In this document: one piece after another, positions 17,629-28,633 of the stretch | Layout: each line of letters starts with the position of its first letter | Numbering within the stretch: the first letter of the stretch is position 1 | Source of the DNA: an uncultured Paracoccaceae bacterium | GTDB lineage: Bacteria; Pseudomonadota; Alphaproteobacteria; Rhodobacterales; Rhodobacteraceae | Direction of reading: 5' to 3' | Assembly (NCBI GenBank): GCA_947501025.1 | Contig: CANMUM010000003.1 | Location: 132,683 to 196,682, forward strand | Length of the DNA stretch: 64,000 nt | The notes under the pieces: generated by a model | Seen by the model: the letters and a program-made list of their open reading frames with translations, nothing else | What the model was told of the DNA's origin: nothing | Database searches by the model: none | Position numbers and translations under genes: made by a program

Positions 17629-18726
17629 ATGGGCTTTAAAACTGGTATTGTTGGACTTCCCAATGTTGGAAAATCAACTTTGTTCAACGCGTTAACGCGC
17701 ACCGCGGCCGCGCAAGCCGCAAATTTTCCATTTTGTACAATTGAGCCAAACACAGGCGATGTGAATGTGCCTGATGCACGCCTCTATACACTTGCTGAAA
17801 TCGCAGGATCAAAAGAGATTATCCCCACACGCATGACATTTGTTGACATTGCAGGCCTTGTAAAGGGCGCTTCAAAAGGTGAAGGATTGGGCAATCAGTT
17901 CTTAGCGAATATCCGTGAATGTGACGCGATTGCCCATGTACTGCGCTGCTTTGAAGATGAGGATATTACCCATGTGGAAGGGCGCGTTGATCCGCTTGAA
18001 GATGCCGATATCATCGAAACAGAATTGATGCTTGCCGATCTTGAAAGCATTGAGAAACGCCGTGCAAATTTGGTTCGTAAGCTTAAAGGCAATGACAAGG
18101 ACGCGGCCGATCAAGATCGTCTGCTCGCAATGGCCCAAGCCGCTCTTGAAGATGGCAAACCGACGCGCACTTTGGAAATTGACGAAGAGGATCACAAGGC
18201 ATGGAAGCTTTTGCAACTTCTCACATCAAAGCCTGTTCTTTATATTTGTAATGTCGAAGAGTCCGCTGCAAAAGACGGCAATGCGCTTTCCAAAAAAGTG
18301 GCTGAAAAAGCGGCCAATGAGGGCGCTGCATCGGTTGTGATTTCAGCAGCAATCGAAGAAGAGATTGCTCAGCTTGAGGAAGAAGATTGTGCGATGTTCC
18401 TTGAGGAACTCGGGCTTGAAGAAAGCGGTTTGGATCGTGTTATTCGCTCAGGTCACGAATTGCTCGGGCTTCAGACATATTTCACCGTTGGCCCAAAAGA
18501 GGCCCGTGCATGGACAATCCTAAAAGGCACCAGCGCGCCTCAAGCTGCGGGTGTTATTCACGGTGATTTTGAGCGTGGATTTATTCGCGCCGAGACGATC
18601 GCCTATGATGATTTTGTCAATTTCAAGGGTGAACAAGGCGCAAAAGAAGCTGGGAAAATGCGGGCTGAGGGCAAGAGCTATACAGTCGCCGATGGTGATG
18701 TATTGCATTTCTTGTTTAACACTTAA
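17629..18726 (+). CDS. ychF: Redox-regulated ATPase YchF (OLA1/Obg family)
   Basis: Ribosome-associated P-loop NTPase that prefers [12 protein letters not shown] (residues about 8-16) is the Walker [21 protein letters not shown] is switch II. The C-terminal TGS domain includes [13 protein letters not shown] and ends in the typical [11 protein letters not shown]. The ATG at 17629 follows GAGG and gives the normal 365 residues; the frame is open for another 255 bases upstream through trpA's start region, which has no family match. Divergent from trpA. Confidence 0.96.
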   Translation: MGFKTGIVGLPNVGKSTLFNALTRTAAAQAANFPFCTIEPNTGDVNVPDARLYTLAEIAGSKEIIPTRMTFVDIAGLVKGASKGEGLGNQFLANIRECDAIAHVLRCFEDEDITHVEGRVDPLEDADIIETELMLADLESIEKRRANLVRKLKGNDKDAADQDRLLAMAQAALEDGKPTRTLEIDEEDHKAWKLLQLLTSKPVLYICNVEESAAKDGNALSKKVAEKAANEGAASVVISAAIEEEIAQLEEEDCAMFLEELGLEESGLDRVIRSGHELLGLQTYFTVGPKEARAWTILKGTSAPQAAGVIHGDFERGFIRAETIAYDDFVNFKGEQGAKEAGKMRAEGKSYTVADGDVLHFLFNT

Positions 18727-18754
18727 AAAAATCGACCCATCATTTTTGATGGGT
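18726..18754. terminator. Terminator hairpin between ychF and soxR
   Basis: Stem ACCCATCA (18735-18742), loop TTTT, stem TGATGGGT (18747-18754). Read on the minus strand it is followed by CGATTTTTTT, a good rho-independent terminator for soxR. On the plus strand the downstream sequence is T-poor, so termination of ychF is less certain. Confidence 0.8.
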
Positions 18755-18795
18755 AACCCCTACTTTTCTGCATCATTTTTATCAAAATTGTTAGA

Positions 18796-19242
18796 TCAAA
18801 TTTGTGTTAAAACGAATTGTGCGCCTGCACCTTTTTGCGAGGCATGATCATCTGGGTTATAGAGTTTGCAGCTTTTTAGCGATAAACAGCCACAACCAAT
18901 ACATCCATCAAGCTTATCGCGCATAGACTCAAGTTCACTGATTCGTCTATCAATATCATTCCGAAAACTGCGGCTTATGCGCGTCCAATCGGCTTTCGTA
19001 GGATTCCGCCCTTCGGGCAGGTTTGCAAGATGTTCACCTATTTGTTCCAGTGAAAAGCCAAATCTTTGGGATAAAGTAATAAACGATACCCGACGAATAT
19101 CTCCACGCAGATAGCGCCTCTGACCTCCTGCTGAACGGATAGGCGACAGTAAACCCAACGTTTCATAATAACGCAGTGCCGAAACCGCGACCCCTGTTCG
19201 GCTAGAAATTTCACCAATTGAAACAAATTTCATATTTTTCAT
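18796..19242 (-). CDS. soxR: Redox-sensitive transcriptional activator SoxR
   Basis: MerR-family sensor with a [2Fe-2S] cluster oxidised by redox-cycling compounds or superoxide. From the ATG at 19242 (AAGG upstream) the 148 residues contain the winged helix (SSRTGVAVSALRYYETLGL) and the cluster ligands Cys114, Cys117, Cys119 and Cys125 in CIGCGC...SC, matching the E. coli CX2CXCX5C pattern. It is transcribed divergently from a VOC-family gene, and the intergenic region carries a SoxR box. In many non-enteric bacteria SoxR controls its few targets directly without SoxS, as appears here. Confidence 0.95.
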   Translation of the reverse strand: MKNMKFVSIGEISSRTGVAVSALRYYETLGLLSPIRSAGGQRRYLRGDIRRVSFITLSQRFGFSLEQIGEHLANLPEGRNPTKADWTRISRSFRNDIDRRISELESMRDKLDGCIGCGCLSLKSCKLYNPDDHASQKGAGAQFVLTQI

Positions 19243-19250
19243 AATTGACC

Positions 19251-19281
19251 TTGACCTCAAGTTAGGTTGAGCAATTACAAC
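19251..19281 (+). promoter_or_regulatory. SoxR-type promoter and operator
   Basis: -35 TTGACC (19251-19256) and -10 TACAAC (19276-19281) are separated by 19 bases, as at E. coli soxS. The spacer region carries CCTCAAGTTAGGTTGAGC (19255-19272), close to the soxS operator dyad. It reads toward the VOC gene at 19322. A second TTGACC (19245-19250) directly precedes the first. Confidence 0.85.
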
Positions 19282-19321
19282 TTAACATAGGCTATCAATC
19301 TTATAAAGAAAGGAATGTAAA

Positions 19322-19681
19322 ATGCCGCTTGAACATATAAACATCACATGCAGAGATTCGAAAGAATTTGCTGATAGACTATGCCATTATTTTGACTGGA
19401 AGATTCGTTGGCAAGGCCACGGAAAACTCGGGGGAGAAACCATCCATGTCGGAGATAGCCTAAGCTATCTGGCACTGTGGGCACCAAAATATAATGATCA
19501 ATATCCAGACAATAGCGCAATAAATCATATTGGTGTCGTCGTGGAAAACCTCAAAACAGTTGAAACTCGAATAGAATCATTGGGCATTAAAACCCATTCC
19601 CATGCTGATTATGAACCTGGGACAAGATTCTATTTTGATGATCCCTGTGGAATTGAAATTGAAGTTGTGAGTTACGCATGA
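19322..19681 (+). CDS. VOC (glyoxalase/dioxygenase superfamily) protein
   Basis: A 119-residue single-domain member of the vicinal oxygen chelate superfamily, with two beta-alpha-beta-beta-beta modules: MPLEHINITCRD with a candidate metal-ligand His5, NHIGVVVENL in the second module, and FDDPCGIEIEVVSY at the C-terminus with the usual Glu ligand. The exact reaction (lyase, isomerase, thiol transfer or resistance) cannot be told. AAGGAATG precedes the ATG. The SoxR-type promoter immediately upstream implies induction by redox-active compounds, pointing to detoxification. Confidence 0.85.
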   Translation: MPLEHINITCRDSKEFADRLCHYFDWKIRWQGHGKLGGETIHVGDSLSYLALWAPKYNDQYPDNSAINHIGVVVENLKTVETRIESLGIKTHSHADYEPGTRFYFDDPCGIEIEVVSYA

Positions 19682-19708
19682 AAAAAGGGCGCTGTATTGG
19701 CGCCCTTT
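19681..19708. terminator. Terminator between the VOC gene and the dsbA-like gene
   Basis: Stem AAAGGGCGC (19684-19692), seven-base loop, stem GCGCCCTTT (19700-19708). On the minus strand it ends in a TTTTTT run, serving the dsbA-like gene; on the plus strand CCCTTTCTCATTT follows, so it may act for both converging genes. Confidence 0.85.
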
Positions 19709-19725
19709 CTCATTTACTTACGGTC

Positions 19726-20370
19726 TTAATTTAACGCAGCATCGATTTCTGCTTTCAAATTATCCCACTGCCAATTTTCAACATATTTGCCATTCACATA
19801 TATACTTGGCGTGCCTTTGATTTTATCATTTTTCGCAAGTGCTTGGAAATGCTCAAGCATTTCTTCTTGCTTTTCTTTATCATCAAAACATGCGTTCAGC
19901 GCATCAACTGAAAGCCCTGCAAGATTTGAATATTTACTCAATGCTTCTTTCACTGCGTCAATGGATTCCTTATTATATGCCCATTCTTGCTGGTTTTTAT
20001 AAAGCATAGAGGCCATGCCGAAATATTGATTTTCGGGCAAGCAGCGCGCAAGAGATGTCGCCAAAAGACCCGGCCCATCTGTGACCACTTCACGATGGAT
20101 AAACTTCACTTTATTTGTGTCGATATATTCCGTTTTGAGCTTATCAAAAACATTGTTGTGAAAATCACCACAATGCGAACAAGTGTAATTTGCATATTCA
20201 ATAATCGTTACAGATGCATCTGGGTTTCCAGCAAAACGATCGGAAAGATGGGAAGGAAGATCGGCCTGCACTGTTTCTGTTGATGATATCGATTCGCTTG
20301 GCTTCAAAATAAAAAACCCTGCAATTGCTGCGATGATGATGGCTGCGATGATCGCAATTTTCTTGTTCAT
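19726..20370 (-). CDS. DsbA-family thiol:disulfide oxidoreductase
   Basis: Periplasmic thioredoxin-fold protein of 214 residues. An N-terminal hydrophobic segment (about residues 4-22) is a signal anchor; the redox site is YTCSHCGDFH (CxxC near residue 64) and the cis-proline motif is GTPSIYVNG near the C-terminus, with the DsbA helical insertion between. It probably introduces disulfides in exported proteins, though DsbG- or BdbD-like functions are possible. The start overlaps the end of dciA by four bases; together they form the mutY-divergent pair often followed by smc in related genomes. Confidence 0.9.
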   Translation of the reverse strand: MNKKIAIIAAIIIAAIAGFFILKPSESISSTETVQADLPSHLSDRFAGNPDASVTIIEYANYTCSHCGDFHNNVFDKLKTEYIDTNKVKFIHREVVTDGPGLLATSLARCLPENQYFGMASMLYKNQQEWAYNKESIDAVKEALSKYSNLAGLSVDALNACFDDKEKQEEMLEHFQALAKNDKIKGTPSIYVNGKYVENWQWDNLKAEIDAALN

Positions 20371-20882
20371 TTGCTTCCTTCTTTCAAATAATAGGCTTTG
20401 CTGATTTCTGATAATGCGTCTTTTAACGCGGAAGATTGTGTCTTATCAATCCCTGAGCGAAGATCGCTAGGTGGCTCGCGCTTTATTGCCGGTTTTGCTA
20501 AAAATTCTTTCTTAGGTTCTGCAAAACCAACAGCTTGGTGGACGAATTGGATTTTTTTAATCGCATCACGACCCAACGCCGAATTGACCTTCATGCGGAT
20601 TTCTTCACTGCGCATTGTGAGTTCCGCCACATATGCGCCGACAGATTCTAAGATCAGAGTGCTGCCGCCAGAGCGTGTTGTTGTCATTGAGCGTGGGCGT
20701 GTTAACTTCCCAAGCTCATTGCCGACAATATCGCGCCAATTGGCAATAAGAAATTGATCATGAAAACCACGCTTGGCGCCAATTTTTTTGGAAGGGCGCG
20801 TGAGATGGGTCGCGATCGGCTTAAAGCTTGATCGCCATCTGTTCTTCATACCAGATTTGTTATAGGATTTGTCGCTCGACAT
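20367..20882 (-). CDS. dciA: DciA/DUF721-family protein
   Basis: DciA proteins help load the replicative helicase DnaB in bacteria that lack DnaC or DnaI. The 171-residue protein has the DUF721 core at residues about 30-115: FLIANWRDIVGNELGKLTRP, then TLILESVGAYVAELTMRS, followed by a basic, probably disordered tail. The divergent mutY and downstream dsbA-like gene are its usual alphaproteobacterial neighbours. Function as helicase operator is inferred from family membership. The end overlaps the next gene by four bases. Confidence 0.85.
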   Translation of the reverse strand: MSSDKSYNKSGMKNRWRSSFKPIATHLTRPSKKIGAKRGFHDQFLIANWRDIVGNELGKLTRPRSMTTTRSGGSTLILESVGAYVAELTMRSEEIRMKVNSALGRDAIKKIQFVHQAVGFAEPKKEFLAKPAIKREPPSDLRSGIDKTQSSALKDALSEISKAYYLKEGSK

Positions 20883-20940
20883 TTACATAATTCCGCTTCT
20901 CTTTTGAGAGTAGCCCCATGGACTCAACATTTCAACCAGA

Positions 20941-21993
20941 ATGAACCACATGAACGCGATTAACCCCGATGACATCAGTAAGCGTTTGCTCAATTGGTAT
21001 GATGAAAACAAACGTGAGTTGCCATGGCGACGTGATGCCCCCAATCCCTATCATGTTCTTCTCTCTGAGATGATGCTCCAACAAACAACTGTTGCCACCG
21101 TCAAAGATTACTTCAATCGATTTACCGCCGCTTGGCCAAGCATTGATGATCTTGCTAAAGCTGATGATGCGGATATATTGGCACAATGGGCAGGGCTGGG
21201 CTATTATGCGCGGGCACGAAACTTGATCAAAACCGCAAGAAAAATCCATGAAAGCCACGCATTTCCAAACACATCAAAAGAGCTTCAGAAACTACCAGGC
21301 ATTGGCCCATATACAGCAGCAGCCATTGCCTCCATTGCATTTAAAGAGCCGATTTTGCCGCGCGATGGAAATATCAACCGCATCCTTGCCCGCCTTTTTG
21401 GCATTGCAGATCCAATCGATCGGCCAAGCGCGGCACTTCAATTGGCAGCCGATAAATTCGCGCATAAAACCCGAGCAGGGGATTTGGCACAAGCGATGAT
21501 GGATCTTGGATCTGGTATTTGCAGACCCAAAAATCCCAAATGTGACCTATGCCCGATCGCCACATCATGTGCAGCATTGCATCTCAACAAAACTGAGATA
21601 TTGCCGCAAAAAGCACCCAAACGCGCAAAGCATCAGTGGAAAGCAAATGCTTTTATCGCACAAAAGCCTGATGGCTCTATTGGATATGTGAAGCGTGATG
21701 CAAAGGAGCGGCTTGGCGGTCTATGGGCGCTTCCTTGTAGTGATTGGGCGGAGGAGCCGAGCTTTGATCCACCCTTTGACGTGAAATGGAATGAATGCGG
21801 ATCAGTTCGCCATATTTTCACGCATATTGACCTAAGTGTGAATATCTTTACAGCGCATATTGATATGGATCTGGGTGATAATTCATTCAGCTTTTTCACT
21901 CAAAATGAGCTACCCCCTTCATCTCTACCCCGTCTTTGGGGTAAGGTATTAGAGAAATATGGTATTGAAAATAATGAGGCAAGCCATGAGTAA
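20941..21993 (+). CDS. mutY: Adenine DNA glycosylase MutY
   Basis: Removes adenine mispaired with 8-oxoguanine. Catalytic Glu43 (SEMMLQQT) and Asp142 (RDGNINRI), the helix-hairpin-helix LPGIGPYTAAAI (residues 118-129), and the [4Fe-4S] ligands Cys194, Cys201, Cys204 and Cys210 are all present. The C-terminal third is the NUDIX-like 8-oxoG recognition domain (ERLGGLWALP). Length 350 is normal. A second ATG at 20950 is possible. Its 3' end overlaps the alkB start by eight bases. Confidence 0.97.
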   Translation: MNHMNAINPDDISKRLLNWYDENKRELPWRRDAPNPYHVLLSEMMLQQTTVATVKDYFNRFTAAWPSIDDLAKADDADILAQWAGLGYYARARNLIKTARKIHESHAFPNTSKELQKLPGIGPYTAAAIASIAFKEPILPRDGNINRILARLFGIADPIDRPSAALQLAADKFAHKTRAGDLAQAMMDLGSGICRPKNPKCDLCPIATSCAALHLNKTEILPQKAPKRAKHQWKANAFIAQKPDGSIGYVKRDAKERLGGLWALPCSDWAEEPSFDPPFDVKWNECGSVRHIFTHIDLSVNIFTAHIDMDLGDNSFSFFTQNELPPSSLPRLWGKVLEKYGIENNEASHE

Positions 21994-23113
21994 AATCATT
22001 TCAAGAAATTTTGTGAAGGCATTGCCCTTCTATCTGGTGTTCTTCAACATCCCATTGATTGCGATTGTGGCTTATCTGGGCGGTTGGTGGATTTCTCTTG
22101 CTTTTATATATTTTATTATATTGCTCAATATTGCCGATTTAACCGCTGGTCTCAATCCTGAAAACCTTGATCCGTTAACGCCAGACACGCAGTTATTCTG
22201 GTATAGCCTGCTGACCAAAATTTGGCCTTTTGCTCAGATATTTTTGATTTATTTCGTGATTATCTGCCTGAAAGATCCCTCTTATGATATCTATGCACGC
22301 ACCGCTTTGATGGTCGTTGTGGGTTACTCTTCTGGCATTGGTGGATTTGTGATTGCACATGAATTAATCCATAGATCCAATCGTATCGAGCGCTTTTTGG
22401 GTGATCTGCTTCTGGGCACAGTGCTTTATGGCCATTTTCGAACTGAGCATATTCTTGTTCATCATCGCTATGTTGCCACGCCCAAGGACGCGGTTACAGC
22501 TCGCTATAATGAAAGCATATATCGCTTCTTTTTACGTGCAATTCCACAAAGTTTTATCTCTGCATTCAAAACTGAAGCTGCATTGTTGAAACGTATAAAA
22601 AAGCCAATCTGGAGTTTAAAAAATCCATTTTATCTCTATGCTACATTAGCCTTTTTATTCCTATTCATAGCGTTCCTAATTGGGGGAACTCATGGCCTCA
22701 TGCAGTTTGTTTTGCAGGCCGTTATCGCTATCATTTTGCTCGAGACCACAAATTATATCGAGCATTATGGCATCTGTCGCAAATATCTCGGGGATGGCAA
22801 ATACGAGCATGTTCAACCCCGCCATAGCTGGAATGCCAATCACAAAGTGACCAATTATCTCATGATCAACCTGCAACGCCATAGTGATCACCATTACAAA
22901 CCGAATAGACGTTTTCCGCTTCTCCAAGCGCTTGAAGAAACGGAAGCACCACAACTACCACATGGTTATCTATTTATGGCAACACTGGCTTTAAGCCCAT
23001 ATCATTGGCGGAAGGTTATGAATGCGCGGGTGCGCCGCTGGCGTTCTATGTATTATCCCGAAATTACCGATTGGACGGCTTATAACAAAGGGACGAACCC
23101 TTGGCCAAAATAA
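21986..23113 (+). CDS. alkB: Membrane-bound alkane 1-monooxygenase, AlkB family
   Basis: Integral-membrane non-haem diiron hydroxylase. All histidine boxes are present in the 375-residue protein: HELIH (His125, His129), HFRTEHILVHH (His150, His155, His159, His160), a NYIEHYG motif and LQRHSDHH. About six hydrophobic helices surround them. The family oxidises terminal methyl groups of medium-chain alkanes using electrons from a rubredoxin; xylene-monooxygenase-like proteins share the boxes. The ATG at 21986 has GAGG upstream and overlaps the end of mutY. No rubredoxin is in the window; a ferredoxin/rubredoxin-reductase-type protein is at 49579. Confidence 0.92.
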   Translation: MSKIISRNFVKALPFYLVFFNIPLIAIVAYLGGWWISLAFIYFIILLNIADLTAGLNPENLDPLTPDTQLFWYSLLTKIWPFAQIFLIYFVIICLKDPSYDIYARTALMVVVGYSSGIGGFVIAHELIHRSNRIERFLGDLLLGTVLYGHFRTEHILVHHRYVATPKDAVTARYNESIYRFFLRAIPQSFISAFKTEAALLKRIKKPIWSLKNPFYLYATLAFLFLFIAFLIGGTHGLMQFVLQAVIAIILLETTNYIEHYGICRKYLGDGKYEHVQPRHSWNANHKVTNYLMINLQRHSDHHYKPNRRFPLLQALEETEAPQLPHGYLFMATLALSPYHWRKVMNARVRRWRSMYYPEITDWTAYNKGTNPWPK

Positions 23114-23655
23114 ATCGTGATCTAGCTCCATCACATTATCCCAACTGCACTATTCGACATTTTGAAAGCGAAGATACATCTTCATGGGCTCTATATTCAA
23201 AATGCGAACAATACCGCTATCGACTGCGTCGCCATTGGGAAGATGGCAAACGTATTGCATTTTTAATGCTCAACCCTTCAACAGCTACCGAACTAAAAAA
23301 CGACCCCACTGTTGAACGTTGTGAAAGGCGCGCCCTTAATCTTGGATATGGTGGATTTGAAGTGATCAATATTTTCGCGCTCAGATCAACAGACCCTAAG
23401 GGACTTTATTCATCTGATGACCCCATTGGCGCGTTAAATGATCAAGCCATTTTAGATGCAGTGAACAATTGCGATGATGTTTTATGCGCATGGGGAAATC
23501 ATGGTGCATTAGGGGCTAGAGGTCACATTGTTCGCCAGATTATTTCCACTGCTGACCGCCCACTACTACATCTTGGGATAACCAAAATTGGCCAACCAAA
23601 ACATCCGCTATATGTGAGCTACGCCACACAACCAGAAGCTTTTTCTATAATTTAG
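23101..23655 (+). CDS. DUF1643 family protein
   Basis: A 184-residue protein of unknown function with the DUF1643 pattern: YRYRLRRHWEDGKRIAFLMLNPSTA (residues about 38-62), DPTVERCERRA, VINIFALRSTDPKGL, and a late CAWGNHGALGARG segment. No catalytic role is established for the family. The start is a TTG that overlaps the last 13 bases of alkB; no other start fits the conserved N-terminal part. It appears translationally coupled to mutY-alkB and its 3' end overlaps the convergent aroQ by 11 bases. Confidence 0.85.
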   Translation: MAKINRDLAPSHYPNCTIRHFESEDTSSWALYSKCEQYRYRLRRHWEDGKRIAFLMLNPSTATELKNDPTVERCERRALNLGYGGFEVINIFALRSTDPKGLYSSDDPIGALNDQAILDAVNNCDDVLCAWGNHGALGARGHIVRQIISTADRPLLHLGITKIGQPKHPLYVSYATQPEAFSII

Positions 23656-24415
23656 ACACAATGCCCATAAGCGCAAGCTCATAACATTTTGGGCCGAATC
23701 CAGCGATCAATCCATGAGCTACTGGAGAAATATAACTTCTATGGCGGAATTCTTCACGTTGATGTGGATTCGAAATATGAACTTCAATGATGATGTCATC
23801 AAAGTTTCTCAAAGCATCATGGATAGCAATTGATGTATGGGTATAGGCACCTGCATTTATGACGATAGCATCAAACTTATCGCGCGCCTCCTGAATTGCA
23901 TTCACAATTTCGCCTTCAAAATTTGATTGTATAGCCTCAATTTCAAGATCAGGATGGCGAACCCTCATACCACCAAATATTGCAGTTAATGTTTGATTTC
24001 CATAAATTTTCGGCTCACGCGTTCCAAGCAAATTTAAGTTCGGGCCATTAATGAACAGCACGGAAAAGCCTTTTGCTCCACTTGGTAGCTTCCGCACACG
24101 TGCAGCCGCCGCAATTTGGAGCGACACATCGGCACCAAAGCCACTTAGAACTCCAACACTTCCTTCAATACGCGCATTTGACCAAAACTTCTTATCTACA
24201 GTAGACACATCGTGCTCTGTATGAATTTCAGTACATAATCCGAAAGATTTAAATGCTTCAGCATCATATATATCAGCTGGGTTACCAATGATAATTGGCT
24301 TTCGTTTCATAGGGCGAATTTTAGCGTTAAAAGCCAAGGATTTTGATAGCGCTTCCTTGGTATGCTCTACGGCTGCTTCTGGTCGATCAATATCACCCGT
24401 CCAAAAAATATCCAT
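23645..24415 (-). CDS. aroQ: Type II 3-dehydroquinate dehydratase with a large N-terminal extension
   Basis: Shikimate-pathway enzyme dehydrating 3-dehydroquinate. Residues 117-256 are a complete AroQ domain: FINGPNLNLLGTREPKIYG (Tyr138 as candidate base), SNFEGE, INAGAYTHTS, EVHISNPHQREEFRHRS and a C-terminal GFGPKCYELAL. Normal AroQ proteins are about 145-150 residues; the first 115 residues here are an extra domain I do not recognise, with IIIGNPADIYD and VLSGFGADVSLQIAAAA. An internal Met36 does not remove it. The start lies two bases after the gyrB stop, so expression is probably coupled to gyrB. Confidence 0.88.
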   Translation of the reverse strand: MDIFWTGDIDRPEAAVEHTKEALSKSLAFNAKIRPMKRKPIIIGNPADIYDAEAFKSFGLCTEIHTEHDVSTVDKKFWSNARIEGSVGVLSGFGADVSLQIAAAARVRKLPSGAKGFSVLFINGPNLNLLGTREPKIYGNQTLTAIFGGMRVRHPDLEIEAIQSNFEGEIVNAIQEARDKFDAIVINAGAYTHTSIAIHDALRNFDDIIIEVHISNPHQREEFRHRSYISPVAHGLIAGFGPKCYELALMGIVSKL

Positions 24416-24417
24416 GT

Positions 24418-26841
<2,424 letters not shown>

Positions 26842-26921
26842 TTATTCCCAATTGATTGCCTCAAACTATAGCCAATTCGATCGGGAATGTCACGCAAAAC
26901 AGGGAAAAAAATACACTCAGG

Positions 26922-27545
26922 TCACTTCAATATGACCAAAACGATCGCAACGATTATCAAGGCTATACCTGAGCCTTTACGAAGGATTGCGCGCCCTTCT
27001 GCTGTGGCTATGCGCCTTGCTGCAGAATGGGCAAATCCACCCCAGATCATGTTGCCACTAAACGCTGTAAATGCTGCGGTGAGAGCAATCACAATTGTGT
27101 CAAGCCATGTCAATTTTCCGACATCAAAAAACTGCGGCACAAATAGCCCATAAAACAAAATAGCTTTGGGGTTTGTCATCATAATAGCAAGACCCGCCCA
27201 AAACACTTGGACAAAATCGGATTTTCCATCAAAATGAATGCGCTCAATCTCATCACTTGCATGGCGAATTTCTTGAATACCCATATAAATCAGATAGGCC
27301 GCGCCAATATAGCGCACTGCAAGCATGATATTTTCATGCTCACCAACAAAACCACCCAAACCCAGAATGACAATCGCAACCCAAAGAAAATCGCCCACCA
27401 TAACGGCCAAAAAAATAGGCCAAACGGAATGGAAGCCCCGCGCCACAACACGCGCGATTATCGCCGCCACCACTGGCCCAGGTGAAACAACCAAAACGAA
27501 CATCCCGACAATAAAGAGCCAAATTTGTAATAAGGTGATCGTCAT
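26922..27545 (-). CDS. LysE/RhtB family amino-acid exporter
   Basis: Inner-membrane efflux protein of 207 residues with about six hydrophobic helices. The N-terminal VSPGPVVAAIIARVVARGF motif, the AYLIYMGIQEIR segment and the mid-protein MMTNPKAILFYGLFVPQF are typical of the LysE/RhtB superfamily. Substrate (lysine, homoserine, threonine or another solute) is not predictable. The ATG overlaps the recF stop (ATGA), so translation is coupled to recF. It sits inside the otherwise classical recF-gyrB junction. Confidence 0.88.
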   Translation of the reverse strand: MTITLLQIWLFIVGMFVLVVSPGPVVAAIIARVVARGFHSVWPIFLAVMVGDFLWVAIVILGLGGFVGEHENIMLAVRYIGAAYLIYMGIQEIRHASDEIERIHFDGKSDFVQVFWAGLAIMMTNPKAILFYGLFVPQFFDVGKLTWLDTIVIALTAAFTAFSGNMIWGGFAHSAARRIATAEGRAILRKGSGIALIIVAIVLVILK

Positions 27546-28633
27546 ATGATCTCCCGAACTTTGCTGATTGATTGATTTTCTTTTACATCAAAATATTGGC
27601 CACGATCACCCAAAGCTTCGAATAATTCACTCTCGGTTCCTGTCATAAAAACATGGGCATCAAGTGCGCATATTTCATCAAAAAGGAGCGCGCGGCGGCT
27701 TTCATCTAGATGAGCTGCGACCTCATCAAGCAGCACAACAACGAAGCATTTCTCGGCAATCAGTGCCCGCGCATTTGCCAGCATAAGCGAAATCAGCAGT
27801 GCCTTTTGTTCACCTGTTGAACATAGTGCAGCGTTTTGCATTTTTTCGACATAAACCGCTTGGCAATTCACACGGTGTGGGCCACGTTTTGTTGTGCCTG
27901 CATAGCGATCATATTGACGGTCTTGTGCCCAAATCGCCCCCCAATCTTGTTCTGCGACATCATCAATTTCATAATCCAATGTAAGCTCGGCGACTGGAAA
28001 AATTGTTTCGCTGTCGAGCATTTGAGCATTCAAACGCAATATGGCATGCGCACGATGGCTGACGATTTTTGTTGCCGCCTCCGCCATTTTCGCTTCGACG
28101 ACTTGATACCAATGCGCGTCAGAAATACCATCCTTGAGCAACCGATTGCGCTCTCTCATCGCCTTCTCAAATGACAGAACATTTTCGCCGTGATCGGGAA
28201 AAAATGACAACACAATGCGATCAAAAAACTTTCGGCGATCTGTTGCACTATCAATCCAAATACGGTCTTGTGCAGGCGTCATCCAAACCATCCGAAGATA
28301 CTGTCCCATGGCCGTTTGCGTTGCGGATTTATCATTGATCGATACTTGCCGCGCTTCACCTATTCGCGCTGAATTCACAATGTTAAAAACATCATCTGTA
28401 TGTGCTGTTAGAGAGGTTTTCCAGCCTAAATTTTCAGGTTGCCGACCATAAGCTTCACGGTCAGCGCGCCTTAAACCACGCCCAGGGCTAAACAGGGAAA
28501 TAGCTTCAATTAGATTGGTTTTGCCCGCACCATTACGCCCCATTATGGCAACAGGGCGGCCATCAAAATTGACTTCTGTTTTAAGGTGAGATCGAAAATT
28601 GACGAGCTCAAGCGCAGTTATGCGTCCCGACAT
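27542..28633 (-). CDS. recF: DNA replication and repair protein RecF
   Basis: SMC-like ATPase that loads RecA at gaps with RecOR. Walker A GRNGAGKTN (residues about 32-40), the ABC-type signature STGEQKALLISL, and Walker B VVLLDEVAAHLD (about 295-310) are intact; 363 residues is normal. The start codon shares one base with the dnaN stop (TAATG), so the pair is translationally coupled. Part of the dnaA-dnaN-recF cluster. Confidence 0.96.
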   Translation of the reverse strand: MSGRITALELVNFRSHLKTEVNFDGRPVAIMGRNGAGKTNLIEAISLFSPGRGLRRADREAYGRQPENLGWKTSLTAHTDDVFNIVNSARIGEARQVSINDKSATQTAMGQYLRMVWMTPAQDRIWIDSATDRRKFFDRIVLSFFPDHGENVLSFEKAMRERNRLLKDGISDAHWYQVVEAKMAEAATKIVSHRAHAILRLNAQMLDSETIFPVAELTLDYEIDDVAEQDWGAIWAQDRQYDRYAGTTKRGPHRVNCQAVYVEKMQNAALCSTGEQKALLISLMLANARALIAEKCFVVVLLDEVAAHLDESRRALLFDEICALDAHVFMTGTESELFEALGDRGQYFDVKENQSISKVREII

